DNA of 22,356 nt from assembly GCA_023432805.1 (NCBI GenBank), contig JAEYUG010000076.1:1-22356 (forward strand), in the 5' to 3' direction. Source of the DNA: Bacteroidota bacterium (GTDB lineage: Bacteria; Bacteroidota; Ignavibacteria; SZUA-365). Below are positions 22,325 through 22,356 of the stretch, in pieces. Below the pieces are notes generated by a model that was not told the origin of the DNA, searched no databases, and saw only the letters and a program-made list of their open reading frames with translations. Position 1 is the stretch's first letter. Every line of letters starts with the position of its first letter. The position numbers were made by a program, and so were the translations under genes.

Positions 22325-22356
22325 GTAATCAGCACATCACGCACTGGGGAATGATG

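Overview
The window is 22.4 kb of GC-rich, gene-dense bacterial chromosome with no tRNA, rRNA, insertion sequence, phage gene or CRISPR array that I can see. Several features suggest a Gram-negative member of the FCB group (Bacteroidetes/Chlorobi/Ignavibacteria/Kapabacteria-like). These are lpxK (lipid A), an OmpA/PD40 outer-membrane protein, lipoproteins with short lipoboxes, a DUF1015-serA-serC cluster, and promoters resembling the Bacteroidetes TTTG / TAnnTTTG type, the best of them upstream of serC. The taxonomic placement is inference. No gap between genes exceeds 300 bases; the largest are the divergent intergenic regions at 10284-10503, 16196-16421 and 20860-21130.

Layout. (1) 1-185 is the Ala/Lys/Pro-repeat tail of a histone H1-like or other DNA-binding protein, followed by a strong hairpin terminator. 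(2) 276-2773, minus strand: a two-component pair, a soluble histidine kinase followed by an NtrC-type sigma-54 activator. (3) 2852-3355, minus: a CAP-domain lipoprotein. (4) 3470-5337, minus: an acyl-CoA carboxyltransferase plus a separate biotin carrier. (5) 5458-7616, minus: a sirtuin deacylase overlapping pyruvate kinase by 4 bases. (6) 7725-10283, minus: a membrane-anchored penicillin-acylase-family Ntn hydrolase, divergent from (7) 10504-12063, plus: a PD40/OmpA envelope protein. (8) 12103-15800, plus: two small orphan genes, a nitrilase-family amidohydrolase, a DUF374 acyltransferase, lpxK and a lipoprotein. (9) 15863-16195, minus: a short DksA/TraR-type zinc-finger protein, divergent from (10) 16422-17630, plus: two bacterial-microcompartment (BMC) shell proteins. 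The second has a long repetitive Pro/Glu linker and a small basic C-terminal domain. (11) 17686-18606, plus: a YbbR-domain protein. (12) 18681-20859, minus: DUF1015 and serA, divergent from serC at 21131-22213, plus.

How the genes work together. The serine cluster covers 3-phosphoglycerate to phosphoserine; DUF1015 is a candidate partner because no SerB-type phosphatase is present here. The 13482-15126 genes fit lipid A/envelope biogenesis. The carboxyltransferase/BCCP pair needs a biotin carboxylase, or a decarboxylase partner, encoded elsewhere.

The least explained element is the BMC pair. It has no vertex (BMC-P) protein, no trimeric (BMC-T) protein and no recognisable cargo enzyme nearby, so it looks like a satellite shell locus. 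One shell paralogue has an unusual pore loop and a tail resembling Rho-N/SAP-type folds. The promoter upstream of the pair contains an inverted repeat straddling its -10 element.
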